A stretch of 54,872 nucleotides of DNA from Anaerolineales bacterium (GTDB taxonomy: Bacteria; Chloroflexota; Anaerolineae; Anaerolineales; Villigracilaceae). The stretch is taken from positions 1 to 54,872 of the forward strand of contig JAFGSI010000085.1 in NCBI GenBank assembly GCA_016934715.1, read 5' to 3'. Below the pieces are notes generated by a model. The model worked only from the letters and a program-made list of their open reading frames with translations. It did no database searches and was not told the DNA's origin. Position 1 is the first letter of the stretch, and every line of letters starts with the position of its first letter. The translations under genes were made by a program, and so were the position numbers. This document shows, piece by piece, positions 35,046-42,977 of the stretch.

Positions 35046-36140
35046 ATGTCTGCGAAACGTGCATTCAACTTCAATGCTGGTCCGGCAGCCCTGCCGCTGG
35101 AGGTCCTGCAGCAAGCCCAGGCCGAACTGCTCGATTATAAAGGTACCGGCATGTCTGTAATGGAGATCAGCCATCGCTCGAAGGAATTCGAGGCCATCCT
35201 CCAGGAGGCCGAGGCCGACCTGCGCGACCTGCTGCAGATCCCGGCCAATTACAAGGTCCTGTTCCTGCAGGGTGGCGCCACCCTGCAGTTTGCGATGATC
35301 CCGATGAACCTGCGCCCGGCGGGCGGATCGGCAGACTACATTGTCACCGGCGCATGGGGCAAGAAGGCTTTCAAGGAAGCCCGGCTGACCGGAACCGCTC
35401 GGGCAGCTGCCACCACCGAGGCAGATCATTTCAACCGCCTCCCGGCCCAGACCGAGCTCGACCTGGACCCCCAGGCTGCCTACCTGCACTTCACCGCCAA
35501 CGAAACCATTCACGGCGTCGAGTTCTCCGCCCAGCCGGAGCCCCCGGCCGGGGTCCCGCTGGTGTGCGATGTCTCGTCTGATTTCATCAGCCGCCCGCTG
35601 GATGTCTCCCCATACGGCCTGCTCTACGCCGGCGCCCAGAAGAATGCCGGCCCGGCAGGGGTGGTCGTGACCATGATCCGCGAGGACCTGCTCGAGCGCG
35701 TTCCCGAGAACCTGCCCAGCCTGCTCAATTACAAGGCCCTGGCTGCCGAAGGCTCGCTGCTCAACACGCCGCCCTGCTGGAGCATCTACATCGTCGGTCT
35801 GGTCTTCAAGTGGGTCAAGGGGTTGGGCGGGCTGCAGGCCATGGAAAAACGCAACCGCGCCAAGGCCGACCGGATCTACAAGGCCATCGACGAATCCGGC
35901 GGTTTTTACAGAGGCCACGCCGCCCCCGAAGCCCGTTCGCTGATGAACGTGACCTTCCGCCTGCCCAGCGAGGAACTGGAAGCCGCCTTCGTCGCCGAGG
36001 CCAAAAAGCAGGCCATGATCGGCGTCAAGGGCCACCGCTCGGTCGGAGGGATGCGCGCCTCGATCTACAACGCGGTCGACCTGCCGGCCGTCGAGGCCCT
36101 GGTCGCCTTCATGAAGGACTTCCAGTCCAAGAACGGCTGA
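35046..36140 (+). CDS. serC: Phosphoserine aminotransferase
   Basis: 364 residues, the normal length, with CAGGAGAG before the ATG. FNFNAGPAALPLEVLQQAQ at the N-terminus, MSVMEISHRSKEFE, and the PLP lysine segment YAGAQKNAGPAGVVVTMI near 200, with a C-terminal GHRSVGGMRASIYNA, identify SerC. It transaminates 3-phosphohydroxypyruvate with glutamate to O-phosphoserine, the step after SerA, which diverges from the same control region. No serB is in the window. Confidence 0.97.
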   Translation: MSAKRAFNFNAGPAALPLEVLQQAQAELLDYKGTGMSVMEISHRSKEFEAILQEAEADLRDLLQIPANYKVLFLQGGATLQFAMIPMNLRPAGGSADYIVTGAWGKKAFKEARLTGTARAAATTEADHFNRLPAQTELDLDPQAAYLHFTANETIHGVEFSAQPEPPAGVPLVCDVSSDFISRPLDVSPYGLLYAGAQKNAGPAGVVVTMIREDLLERVPENLPSLLNYKALAAEGSLLNTPPCWSIYIVGLVFKWVKGLGGLQAMEKRNRAKADRIYKAIDESGGFYRGHAAPEARSLMNVTFRLPSEELEAAFVAEAKKQAMIGVKGHRSVGGMRASIYNAVDLPAVEALVAFMKDFQSKNG

Positions 36141-36155
36141 GCCCTGCCCATCCAT

Positions 36156-36198
36156 CCCAAACGGCCCGATCTCCAATTTGGGGATCGGGCCGTTTGGG
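36156..36198. terminator. Long hairpin after serC
   Basis: CCCAAACGGCCCGATC (36156-36171) pairs perfectly over 16 bases with GATCGGGCCGTTTGGG (36183-36198). A long T run is lacking, but position and stability fit termination. Confidence 0.75.
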
Positions 36199-36249
36199 GT
36201 TCGTCCCTAACGGCCCGGTTCCATGCTCAAAAAACAAGTGTTTATTGGT

Positions 36250-36255
36250 TATAAT
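36250..36255 (+). promoter_or_regulatory. -10 box of the M23/PD40 gene cluster, leaderless type
   Basis: TATAAT ends 7 bases before the ATG at 36263 with no ribosome site between, so transcription would start at the ATG. Confidence 0.6.
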
Positions 36256-36262
36256 TCCGGCC

Positions 36263-36616
36263 ATGGAGTTCTTTCTGGATCCCGACATCGAGCGCCTGCC
36301 CCCGGCCAGGACCCGCCTGCTGGACCTGCGGGCTGAGCCATCTTCCGACGGCCAGCGGCTGCGCCTGCACCTGGAACTGACCCCCTTCGAACAGCGCCCC
36401 GACCTGGAACTGACCCTGACCGATCCCGATGGGTCGCCCTGCGGCTCAGCAAGCATCGTCGGGCCGGTGAGTTGGGTCCTCGAACTGACCTTCCACGTCC
36501 GCAAACCGGTCGAGGTTCCAGGCATCTATACGCTGACCGCCGTGCTCTCGTACGTCGAGCACGGCGAGGTGGACCGCCGGGCAATCACCTTCGCGCTCTC
36601 GCCCGCCAGCCCATGA
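36263..36616 (+). CDS. Small protein of unknown function heading the M23 cluster
   Basis: 117 residues from ATG 36263; the longer frame from 35810 lies inside serC and is rejected. It alternates short hydrophobic strands and polar turns (LRLHLELTPFEQRPDLELTL, VSWVLELTFHVRKP, GIYTLTAVLSY), the look of a single Ig-like beta sandwich, without signal peptide or transmembrane segment. Its stop overlaps the next start by ATGA, so it is coupled to the M23 peptidase gene. No family recognised. Confidence 0.78.
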   Translation: MEFFLDPDIERLPPARTRLLDLRAEPSSDGQRLRLHLELTPFEQRPDLELTLTDPDGSPCGSASIVGPVSWVLELTFHVRKPVEVPGIYTLTAVLSYVEHGEVDRRAITFALSPASP

Positions 36617-37389
36617 AAATCCCGGCCCCTCCCTGGACCCCCTTCGCCTGTCTGCTGAGCCTCGTCCTGCTCATGGCCTGCCGGGCGACTCCCACCCCCC
36701 TGCCTGTCCCAACCGCCACCCCGACCGGCACACGCATCCCGTCAGCGACCCGCACGCCCGCCCCCAGCCCGACCGCGGTCACGACCGCGACCTCCATCCC
36801 GGCCAGCTCGATCTGTTCGCCGCTGACCCGCCATCCGCTGGAGCAGCTGCCCCTGCTGATCTCCTGGGAATTCAACCCCTTTCCCCCCGACAACCATTTC
36901 GGCGTCGACTTCGGTCACTGGTCGCTGGGGGAGGAAGAATCATCCCTGTACGATCCCGTCCAGGCGCTGATGGACGGCCGGGTGGCCGGCTTCGTCATCG
37001 ATCGCCCACCTCACGGGACCATGATCACCCTTGAGACGCCCCATACACGGCTGCCCCCGGCCCTGATCGAGGCCCTGGGGATCCCGCCGGGGAACTCGGT
37101 CTACCACCAGTACGCCCACCTGGCCGACCCGTCCGATCTGCAGATCGGACAGCCGGTCGCCTGCGGGGACCTCCTCAACCGGGTCGGCCTGACCGGCTGG
37201 ACGGTCGCCCCGCACCTGCACCTCGAGACCCGCTGGGGGCCACCGGGATTCACCTTCACCGAGATGGCCTACTACAGCGCCGACGCCACCCCCGCCGAAA
37301 TGGCCAGTTACGAAACCTGGTTCGTCAGCGGCCAGTACCAGCCCTTTGATCCGATGATCCTCTTCAGCCTGCCACAACCCGGCCCATGA
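36613..37389 (+). CDS. M23 (LytM-type) peptidase lipoprotein
   Basis: 258 residues. The lipobox LMAC gives Cys23; a Pro/Thr linker reaches about residue 65. The M23 zinc ligands are visible: HFGVD with His95 and Asp99, and HLHLE with His201 and His203, so the enzyme is predicted active on peptidoglycan cross-links or, less likely, other peptides. It has ATGA overlaps with both the gene before and the gene after, marking a tight operon. Confidence 0.87.
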   Translation: MKIPAPPWTPFACLLSLVLLMACRATPTPLPVPTATPTGTRIPSATRTPAPSPTAVTTATSIPASSICSPLTRHPLEQLPLLISWEFNPFPPDNHFGVDFGHWSLGEEESSLYDPVQALMDGRVAGFVIDRPPHGTMITLETPHTRLPPALIEALGIPPGNSVYHQYAHLADPSDLQIGQPVACGDLLNRVGLTGWTVAPHLHLETRWGPPGFTFTEMAYYSADATPAEMASYETWFVSGQYQPFDPMILFSLPQPGP

Positions 37390-39206
37390 ACAAACCCGCC
37401 CTTTATCCACGAATCGTTCTCCTCCTGACCGGCCTGAGCCTGCTGGTTGCCGGCGCGACCGGCTGCGAGGCGACTCCCACAGCGGCCGTCAGCACCGAGG
37501 TCCCGGCCGAACTGCCCTTACCGACCGGCATGCCTTCGGCCACGCCCCTGGCGCCCGTAAGCCCGGCCATCCCCGTCGAGATCCCTGGACTGGTGCTGAT
37601 GTCTCTCAGCGAGGGCGGTCACTACCACCTGTTCGCTTACTCGCCCCAGGGCCTGCCGCTGACCCGCCTGACCGCCGACCCGTGGGACGACATCACCCCG
37701 GCTCTCAGCCCGGACGGCAAATGGATCGCCTATGCCTCGCGCCGCAACGGCTATTGGGACCTGTATGCCCTCAGCCTGGAGACTGGCCAGGTGGTCCGCC
37801 TGACCGACACGCCCGAGTACGAGGCCGCGCCCTCCTGGTCGCCGGACAGCCAGTGGATCGTCTACGCGACGTACCTCAACGACAACATGGAGATCTATGT
37901 CCGCTCGGTGACCGACCTGGCCTCCCCGCCCCTGCCTGTGACCGCTGACCCGGCCGCCGACTATGCCCCGGTCTGGTCGCCCCTCGGGAGGCATGTCGCC
38001 TTCATCTCCAATCGCAGCGGGGAGCCGGAAGTATGGATTGCCGATCTCAACCAGGTCGGAGCGGAACGTTTTTCCAATGTCAGCCGCAGCCCGGAGACGA
38101 TCGAGTCCCATCCGGCCTGGTCCCCTGACGGGTCCTTTCTGGCCTGGGGGGCCGCCTCGTTCGATAGCGGGCTGACCGGCGTTTACATCTGGGACAGCAC
38201 CCAGCCGCAGATCGCCGCCCGCTGGCTCGGCACCGGCGACTGGCCCATATGGCAGGGGCAGAACTTGATCGTCACCCGCCTGCCAACTCCCAACCAGACC
38301 TACCTGACCGCATACGCCGTCGCCAGCGGGGAACTGCGCCTGCCGCCGACACTGGTTCCCGGCCTGCTGCATGGCCTGGTCGCCCTGCCGGCCCTGCCCC
38401 TGCCCTTACCGGGCCCGCTGGCCAGCGCGGCCCTGGCCGCCCCGCCCGCGCTCTTCCAGACCGGGATCACCCCTCCCCCTGATGTACCCGGCGGCCGCGC
38501 CAACCTGGTGCCCCTGCAGGACGTGGAAGCACCCAACCCGCAATTGCACGACATGGTGGACGAGGCCTTCCAGGCCCTGCGGCTGCGGGTCGCCTCGGAG
38601 GTCGGCTGGGATGTCCTCGGCAGCCTGGAGAACGCCTATGTTCCGCTGACCACCGTCCTGGAACCGGGCCTGGGCGAGGACTGGCTCTACACCGGCCGGG
38701 CCTTCAGCCTCAGCCCGGTGCTGGTCAACGCGGGCTGGATCGCAGTGGTGCGCGAAGATTTCGGGGCCCAGACCTACTGGCGAGTCTACCTGCGCGCCCG
38801 GACCCGCGACGGCTCGCAAGGCGAACCTCTCACCCAGGTCCCCTGGGATTTGAGCACCCGCTACTCGGGCGACCCTTCGGCCTACGAAGAGGGCGGAACC
38901 CTGATGACGAGCGTCCCGCCGGGTTATTGGCTGGACCTGACCGCCCTGGCCGCCCAGTACGGCTGGGAACGCCTGCCGTCCCTGGCCAACTGGCGTTCCT
39001 ATTTTAACGGCATCCGCTTCAACGAATTCGCCATGACCCAGGGCCTGGACTGGCGCTCGGCGATGCTCGAACTCTATCCGCCCGAGGCGTTGATCACCCC
39101 CACGTTGGTCATTCCTCCCACCCGCACCCCTACCCGTACGCCGCGCGGGTACCAGACTCCCACCACGACCCGCACCCCCACCCCGCGCCCGACCTTCACC
39201 CCCTGA
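37386..39206 (+). CDS. PD40/TolB-like beta-propeller lipoprotein
   Basis: 606 residues. A lipobox-like end, GATGC, gives Cys27. Residues about 60-330 hold PD40-type blades (ITPALSPDGKWIAYASRRNG, APSWSPDSQWIVYATY, HPAWSPDGSFLAWG). The second half (about 360-580) is less familiar, with YWRVYLRART and WRSYFNGIRFNEFAMTQGLD; the last 30 residues are Pro/Thr/Arg repeats. Its start overlaps the upstream M23 gene by ATGA. Probably an extracytoplasmic scaffold or sensor associated with the flanking peptidases. Confidence 0.85.
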   Translation: MNKPALYPRIVLLLTGLSLLVAGATGCEATPTAAVSTEVPAELPLPTGMPSATPLAPVSPAIPVEIPGLVLMSLSEGGHYHLFAYSPQGLPLTRLTADPWDDITPALSPDGKWIAYASRRNGYWDLYALSLETGQVVRLTDTPEYEAAPSWSPDSQWIVYATYLNDNMEIYVRSVTDLASPPLPVTADPAADYAPVWSPLGRHVAFISNRSGEPEVWIADLNQVGAERFSNVSRSPETIESHPAWSPDGSFLAWGAASFDSGLTGVYIWDSTQPQIAARWLGTGDWPIWQGQNLIVTRLPTPNQTYLTAYAVASGELRLPPTLVPGLLHGLVALPALPLPLPGPLASAALAAPPALFQTGITPPPDVPGGRANLVPLQDVEAPNPQLHDMVDEAFQALRLRVASEVGWDVLGSLENAYVPLTTVLEPGLGEDWLYTGRAFSLSPVLVNAGWIAVVREDFGAQTYWRVYLRARTRDGSQGEPLTQVPWDLSTRYSGDPSAYEEGGTLMTSVPPGYWLDLTALAAQYGWERLPSLANWRSYFNGIRFNEFAMTQGLDWRSAMLELYPPEALITPTLVIPPTRTPTRTPRGYQTPTTTRTPTPRPTFTP

Positions 39207-39243
39207 GGCCGCAACCGCTTGCGCGCTGCCAGACAAGACCGCC

Positions 39244-40368
39244 ATGAAAAACACCGGGCCGAACACCTTCACAGTACCCACCCTGCTCCTGCTGCTCGTG
39301 CTGGCCGCCTGTGGCCCGGCAGCTGCCGGCGAGACGCTTCCCACCCTGGCAGTCTTCGCCACCTCTACCGCGACCCCGCACGATCCAGCCGAGCTCCAGC
39401 CGCCATTCTCCTCCAGTTCGCAGGCCGAGGGCACGGCGGTGATCAACCTGGGAACCCCGGCGGCCACTCCCACCCCGGGAACGGTGCGCTTCGATGTCCC
39501 GCCAGCCATCGCGCTGGTTTCGGCCTGGCGCCCGCCGCTCTACCCGGTCCCGTGGGCTCCAGGGCCATACGATCACTTCTATTTCTCGCGTCCCATCGCC
39601 GCCGATGAGGTCAACTGGCCGCTGCCCAGCTACCGCTACGGCGGCGTGTTCTTCAACAATGGACAGGTCCACACCGGCGTGGATATCTCGGCCGAATACG
39701 GCAGCGATGTCATCGCCGCCGGCCCGGGAACGGTCATCTGGGCTGACTGGGGATTGTTCATCCACGATCCCGGATCCCCGTATGGCCGGGCCGTCGTCCT
39801 GCGCCACGATTTCGGCTACCAGGGCCAACCGCTCTTCACCGTCTATGCCCACCTCTCCGAGATCGACGTGATCGCCGGCCAGTGGCTGGACACCGGCGGC
39901 GTGCTGGGCAACGTCGGCGACACGGGCCATGCCACCGGCCCGCATCTGCATTTCGAGGTTCGGGTTGGCAGCGACCAGTTCTTTGCAACCTATAACCCCG
40001 AGCTCTGGATGGCCCCCCCCCAGGGCTGGGGCGTGCTCGTCGGACGGGTGATGGACACCCGCAACTCTCGGCTGGCCAGCTATGAGGTCTTCGTCGACTC
40101 CAACGAGACCGGGCAGCGCTGGACGGTGCGCACCTATGGATCCGAGGCGATCAACCCCGATCCCTACTACAACGAAAACCTGGTCCTGAGCGACCTGCCG
40201 GCCGGCATTTACACGATTCATATTTACTACGGCGCCTTCGACAGACAGGCCGAGGTCCAGATCATCCCCGGTCGGGTGACCTTCTTCACCTTCCGAGGCC
40301 ACACGGGATACGATGCCGAACTCCCGCCGACACCCAACCCGGCCGGCCTGATCACTCCAATACCCTGA
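39244..40368 (+). CDS. M23 (LytM-type) peptidase lipoprotein, second copy
   Basis: 374 residues; lipobox LAAC with Cys23. Zinc ligands HTGVD (His143, Asp147) and GPHLHFE (His234, His236) are intact, with GHATGPHLHFEV in the classical M23 context. A C-terminal beta domain (about 255-360, VGRVMDTRNSRLASYEVFV) resembles a carboxypeptidase-regulatory fold. It is 37 bases after the PD40 gene and ends the cluster. Likely a wall endopeptidase; the two M23 copies are quite different, so they may act on different bonds. Confidence 0.9.
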   Translation: MKNTGPNTFTVPTLLLLLVLAACGPAAAGETLPTLAVFATSTATPHDPAELQPPFSSSSQAEGTAVINLGTPAATPTPGTVRFDVPPAIALVSAWRPPLYPVPWAPGPYDHFYFSRPIAADEVNWPLPSYRYGGVFFNNGQVHTGVDISAEYGSDVIAAGPGTVIWADWGLFIHDPGSPYGRAVVLRHDFGYQGQPLFTVYAHLSEIDVIAGQWLDTGGVLGNVGDTGHATGPHLHFEVRVGSDQFFATYNPELWMAPPQGWGVLVGRVMDTRNSRLASYEVFVDSNETGQRWTVRTYGSEAINPDPYYNENLVLSDLPAGIYTIHIYYGAFDRQAEVQIIPGRVTFFTFRGHTGYDAELPPTPNPAGLITPIP

Positions 40369-40788
40369 GGAATTGTGGACCAAGGCAGCGAGAACAACCG
40401 TTCCACTTTTGGAAAATAGCACTCCTTTGGGATGGGCGCCGATAACTGCTTCTTGCAGAAAGCGCTGAACTGAAGCTGCCGTAAAGCAGGTGGAAGCGAT
40501 GGAGCCGCCCCAATGGGGATGTTGTTGCCGATTACGAGGATCATGGCGCCCTTCGAAAAAAGTGCGGGGTGCGAGAGGCCCTTAAAAACAAGCCCCGCCG
40601 GACCGACACCCGAGATGACCAAACGAGTTGCTCATGCAGCTTTTCCCAAACAGCGTGCGCCCGACTGGTGGGAGCCGCCGCGTTTTCAAGCAGTTGCGTT
40701 GGTGAAAAGTTGGTTCCGTCAAAATGGCGCTGCCTCGTCCCGCCCACCAGAGGAGAACGGACACCATTGGACCGTAGAATAGGGGATC
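40369..40788. other. Gene-free left border of the island
   Basis: 420 bases between the M23 gene and the first island gene. Some frames remain open (for example 40518-40805 on the plus strand) but their residue use is not protein-like. It holds the 15-base word GGATGTTGTTGCCGA (40517-40531), found again at the other border. No promoter of quality was seen; AGGGGATC precedes the next start. Confidence 0.55.
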
Positions 40789-41478
40789 GTGAAAAACATG
40801 GATGATGACCTGCAACTTCTTGTTCATTTCTTCAATGACAAAGAAACCCTTTTCAAGACGATCACGATGGCAGGAATTTCCCAGGTAGCTGAAATTTGCG
40901 ATAAGATCGCATCCCAAAAAGGGTGGTATTGGCCAAGATTCGCCGAAAGCGAACGGCATGATTATTTGAAGAGAAGACGATTCGTCGAAAAAGAACTGTA
41001 TGAGGACTACACACATGAATACGGGAGCTTGAAGGAAAAAATCCCTGTATACTTTTATCTTTATCCCAACATGACAAAGCAGAAGGCCATCGAATTGGGA
41101 CAGCAAAGAATGAACCATGGTGAAATAGAACCTCATGTACTGGTGATAAAGATACAGGATATCAAAGACATCAGAAACATCACATTTACCCTGAACGACA
41201 GTCACAGCGCATATTGGAAAAGGGCAATGGAATCAGGAATACCGTGCCGAGGAGATGGGAATGGTCATGTTGTTTTAGAAGACCATAACAAGGTCTTCCC
41301 ATTTTCGATGATTGAACAAATCCATCAGAAGTATAAAGCGCAGCATATCAACTACGAAATCCAGATCTGGGATTATCAGTTGCTTGAGACGATGCGTTAT
41401 ACGCTTTTGGGCAAAGAAGAAACGTCAACACAGCCCGGTGCCGGCTCCAGCGGGCGGTCGCTCCGCTCCCGCCGATGA
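40789..41478 (+). CDS. Unknown cytoplasmic protein in low-GC island
   Basis: 229 residues from GTG 40789 (a second start, ATG 40798, is possible). Codon and base use are clearly AT-richer than in the core genome. It is soluble, rich in Lys/Glu/His/Tyr, with EKIPVYFYLYPNM near 85, then EPHVLVIKIQDIKDIRNITF and YEIQIWDYQLLETM. I recognise no family. The last 17 residues (from STQPGAG) are encoded partly by the short repeat at 41440-41486, so the ancestral C-terminus was probably nearer residue 212. The next gene follows 53 bases on. Confidence 0.7.
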   Translation: MKNMDDDLQLLVHFFNDKETLFKTITMAGISQVAEICDKIASQKGWYWPRFAESERHDYLKRRRFVEKELYEDYTHEYGSLKEKIPVYFYLYPNMTKQKAIELGQQRMNHGEIEPHVLVIKIQDIKDIRNITFTLNDSHSAYWKRAMESGIPCRGDGNGHVVLEDHNKVFPFSMIEQIHQKYKAQHINYEIQIWDYQLLETMRYTLLGKEETSTQPGAGSSGRSLRSRR

Positions 41479-41486
41479 GACAGGCC
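41440..41486 (+). repeat. Short dispersed repeat, copy 1
   Basis: 47 bases starting GCCGGCTCCAG and ending ATGAGACAGGCC, matching 42095-42139 at most positions by eye, with the shared core CGGTCGCT. It covers the end of the unknown gene and sits before the RDD gene. Confidence 0.6.
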
Positions 41487-41531
41487 TTCGGCCCGTTCGA
41501 TGAGAGAAACCCAACAGAAAGAGACAATACC

Positions 41532-42080
41532 ATGCCTATCCTCGAAAGGACATCTCCCAGCATCGGACGGCGTATTGCTGCCTATCTTTTGGATTACTTT
41601 CTTCTGTCGGTGGTGCTCATCTCTTTACAGGGGGTCATTTTTCTGGTGGGTCAGGGCTTCCCCTACAACCTTCTGCATACTGGCCCACAGATTGAGCTAT
41701 GGGTGGTCTTGAGTATCTCTTTGCCCGTTTGGCTGTATTTCGCGCTTGGTGAATGTTCATCCCATAAAGCAACTCCAGGGAAACGACTGTTCAGGCTGCA
41801 GGTAACGAATCTCAGGGGTGCTAGAATCGGCTTTGGGAGGGCCATCATCCGCACCGTGATCAAGTTGATCCCCTGGGAATTGACACATCTGACACTCATG
41901 CTGCCTGTTCCGTTGTGGTGGGATTCCTCGCCTGGTCTGCGTTCAGGCATCCTGATTGTGTATGTTCTGATCGGAATCTATATCCTAACAATGTTCTTGA
42001 ACAAACGGCGGCAGAGTGTCCACGATCTGATCGCACAAACGATAGTAGTCGATACGCGCAAGCAAGAGAAGGCCCGATAG
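41532..42080 (+). CDS. RDD family membrane protein
   Basis: 182 residues from ATG 41532 (MPILERTS); longer frames run back over the upstream repeat. The RDD signature is present: IGRRIAAYLLDY with Arg13/14 and Asp21, three or four transmembrane helices, then GKRLFRLQVTN, typical of the family's second conserved region, and RRQSVHDLIAQTIVV. RDD proteins are poorly defined; some are sodium/proton antiporters. It lies in the AT-rich island, followed by the second repeat. Confidence 0.85.
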   Translation: MPILERTSPSIGRRIAAYLLDYFLLSVVLISLQGVIFLVGQGFPYNLLHTGPQIELWVVLSISLPVWLYFALGECSSHKATPGKRLFRLQVTNLRGARIGFGRAIIRTVIKLIPWELTHLTLMLPVPLWWDSSPGLRSGILIVYVLIGIYILTMFLNKRRQSVHDLIAQTIVVDTRKQEKAR

Positions 42081-42094
42081 AAGCGACGGAGAAC

Positions 42095-42139
42095 ACCGGT
42101 TCCAGGGGACGGTCGCTACGCTCGCCGGTGAGCCAGGCC
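42095..42139 (+). repeat. Short dispersed repeat, copy 2
   Basis: 45 bases starting ACCGGTTCCAG and ending GTGAGCCAGGCC, closely similar to 41440-41486. It begins 15 bases after the RDD stop, so each copy follows the 3' end of a small gene. Confidence 0.6.
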
Positions 42140-42204
42140 GTTGGTGCGCTTTTGCGATGCCCACAGGTAACAGCCGTATGACCTGAGGGAAAACACGACG
42201 ACGA

Positions 42205-42522
42205 AGCGCGGAATGCTTTTCTTGTTCCTCATTTTTGGCGTTTTTCGCCATGGCAGGAATTCTATTCTTTGGGTTGTGAAAACGGGGGGCCGGGGAATGG
42301 GCATTCTCAGCAAGGATCGTCTGGATAATCGCAGGTACAGCAGCCTTCCTGTAGGCGTTGGCGCAACCTGAGGATAGAAAGGCAAAGACTTCGAATCGGA
42401 GAATCGCGTTCCTGCTTTACTCTGGCTTGTTCTGGCAGCCGCGGCAGCTCAGTTCTACGGACTAGTGGGGCGATTGGCATGGGTATCGCCATTGCCGAGG
42501 TGTATACCGAAGCCCATCTGTG
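42205..42522 (+). pseudogene. Degraded membrane-protein gene (several frameshifts)
   Basis: Pieces of apparently coding sequence lie in different frames: MLFLFLIFGVF near 42210, FAMAGILFFGL near 42245, ARIVWIIAGTAAFL near 42308, ALAQPEDRKAKTSNRRIAFLL near 42358 and GAIGMGIAIAEVYTEAHL ending in TGA at 42522. Read with frameshifts, they look like a small protein with three hydrophobic segments. This is pattern reading on my part; the interval may simply be noncoding. Confidence 0.35.
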
Positions 42523-42611
42523 ACCCTATACAGGCTAAGATCAGGAAAAATCGCCATGGGTAGGGTTAATTTTGATGAGTAAGAATGGCAGCAATCGTGT
42601 CAACCGACCCA

Positions 42612-42953
42612 CTAGCTTTCTTTTTTCTTCTCAGGCATCTTCCACTTCAAAGTCACTTCGTAATTGACATTCACACCGAGCTTACCAATCGCCAGGTTGC
42701 CCACTTCGCCAACCGTATTGATCCCGAACTTGATCTCTGCCTCGCTGACCTTCAGGCTATCTAATTCAGCGATCAGTATCTTCGCTTGGCTCTTGACAGC
42801 CTTGAAGGCATCTGGGAAACTCTTCTTCGCTTTTACCACAGCCGCTTCTCCCGGCTTGCGGGATGCCCGGACGATCCCCCCGGTTTCTTCTTCGGTTGCT
42901 TCGATCATGACGGTCGTGCCATCACCCATATCGTATTCGACGTAAGTAGGCAT
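42612..42953 (-). CDS. Trypco1-type (trypsin-co-occurring) domain protein
   Basis: 113 residues from ATG 42953 (MPTYVEYDMGDGTTVMIEA); AGGA lies 8 bases upstream, better than the ATG at 42959. It matches the whole-length pattern of the CU044_2847/Trypco1 family: an N-terminal beta hairpin, a central helix (ALIKSQAK-like segment FPDAFKAVKSQAKILIAEL) and the ending SEAEIKFGINTVGEVG then NYEVTLKW. Families of this kind were named because they co-occur with trypsin-like and STAND NTPase proteins in predicted conflict systems. It is 24 bases downstream of the membrane-protein gene and divergent from a trypsin-NB-ARC-WD40 gene, exactly that context. Biochemical role unknown. Confidence 0.82.
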   Translation of the reverse strand: MPTYVEYDMGDGTTVMIEATEEETGGIVRASRKPGEAAVVKAKKSFPDAFKAVKSQAKILIAELDSLKVSEAEIKFGINTVGEVGNLAIGKLGVNVNYEVTLKWKMPEKKKES

Positions 42954-42977
42954 TTTCATGTTCCTTTTCTTATAGAC

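Larger units (their letters stand above)
42081..42611. other. 531-base interval without intact gene
   Basis: Between the RDD gene and the convergent Trypco1 gene. It holds repeat copy 2 and the suspected pseudogene; nothing intact was seen and no terminator is obvious for either flanking gene. Confidence 0.55.

Noticed and set aside
40518-40805. Open frames before the first island gene as a protein
   Set aside because: No start with a ribosome site, Ser/Cys/Arg-rich noise and overlap with the next gene.
41430-42150. Integron attC sites around the two small island genes
   Set aside because: The repeats have a short GGTCGCT-type core, but no flanking RYYYAAC/GTTRRRY pair or outer pairing could be made, so they are kept only as repeats.
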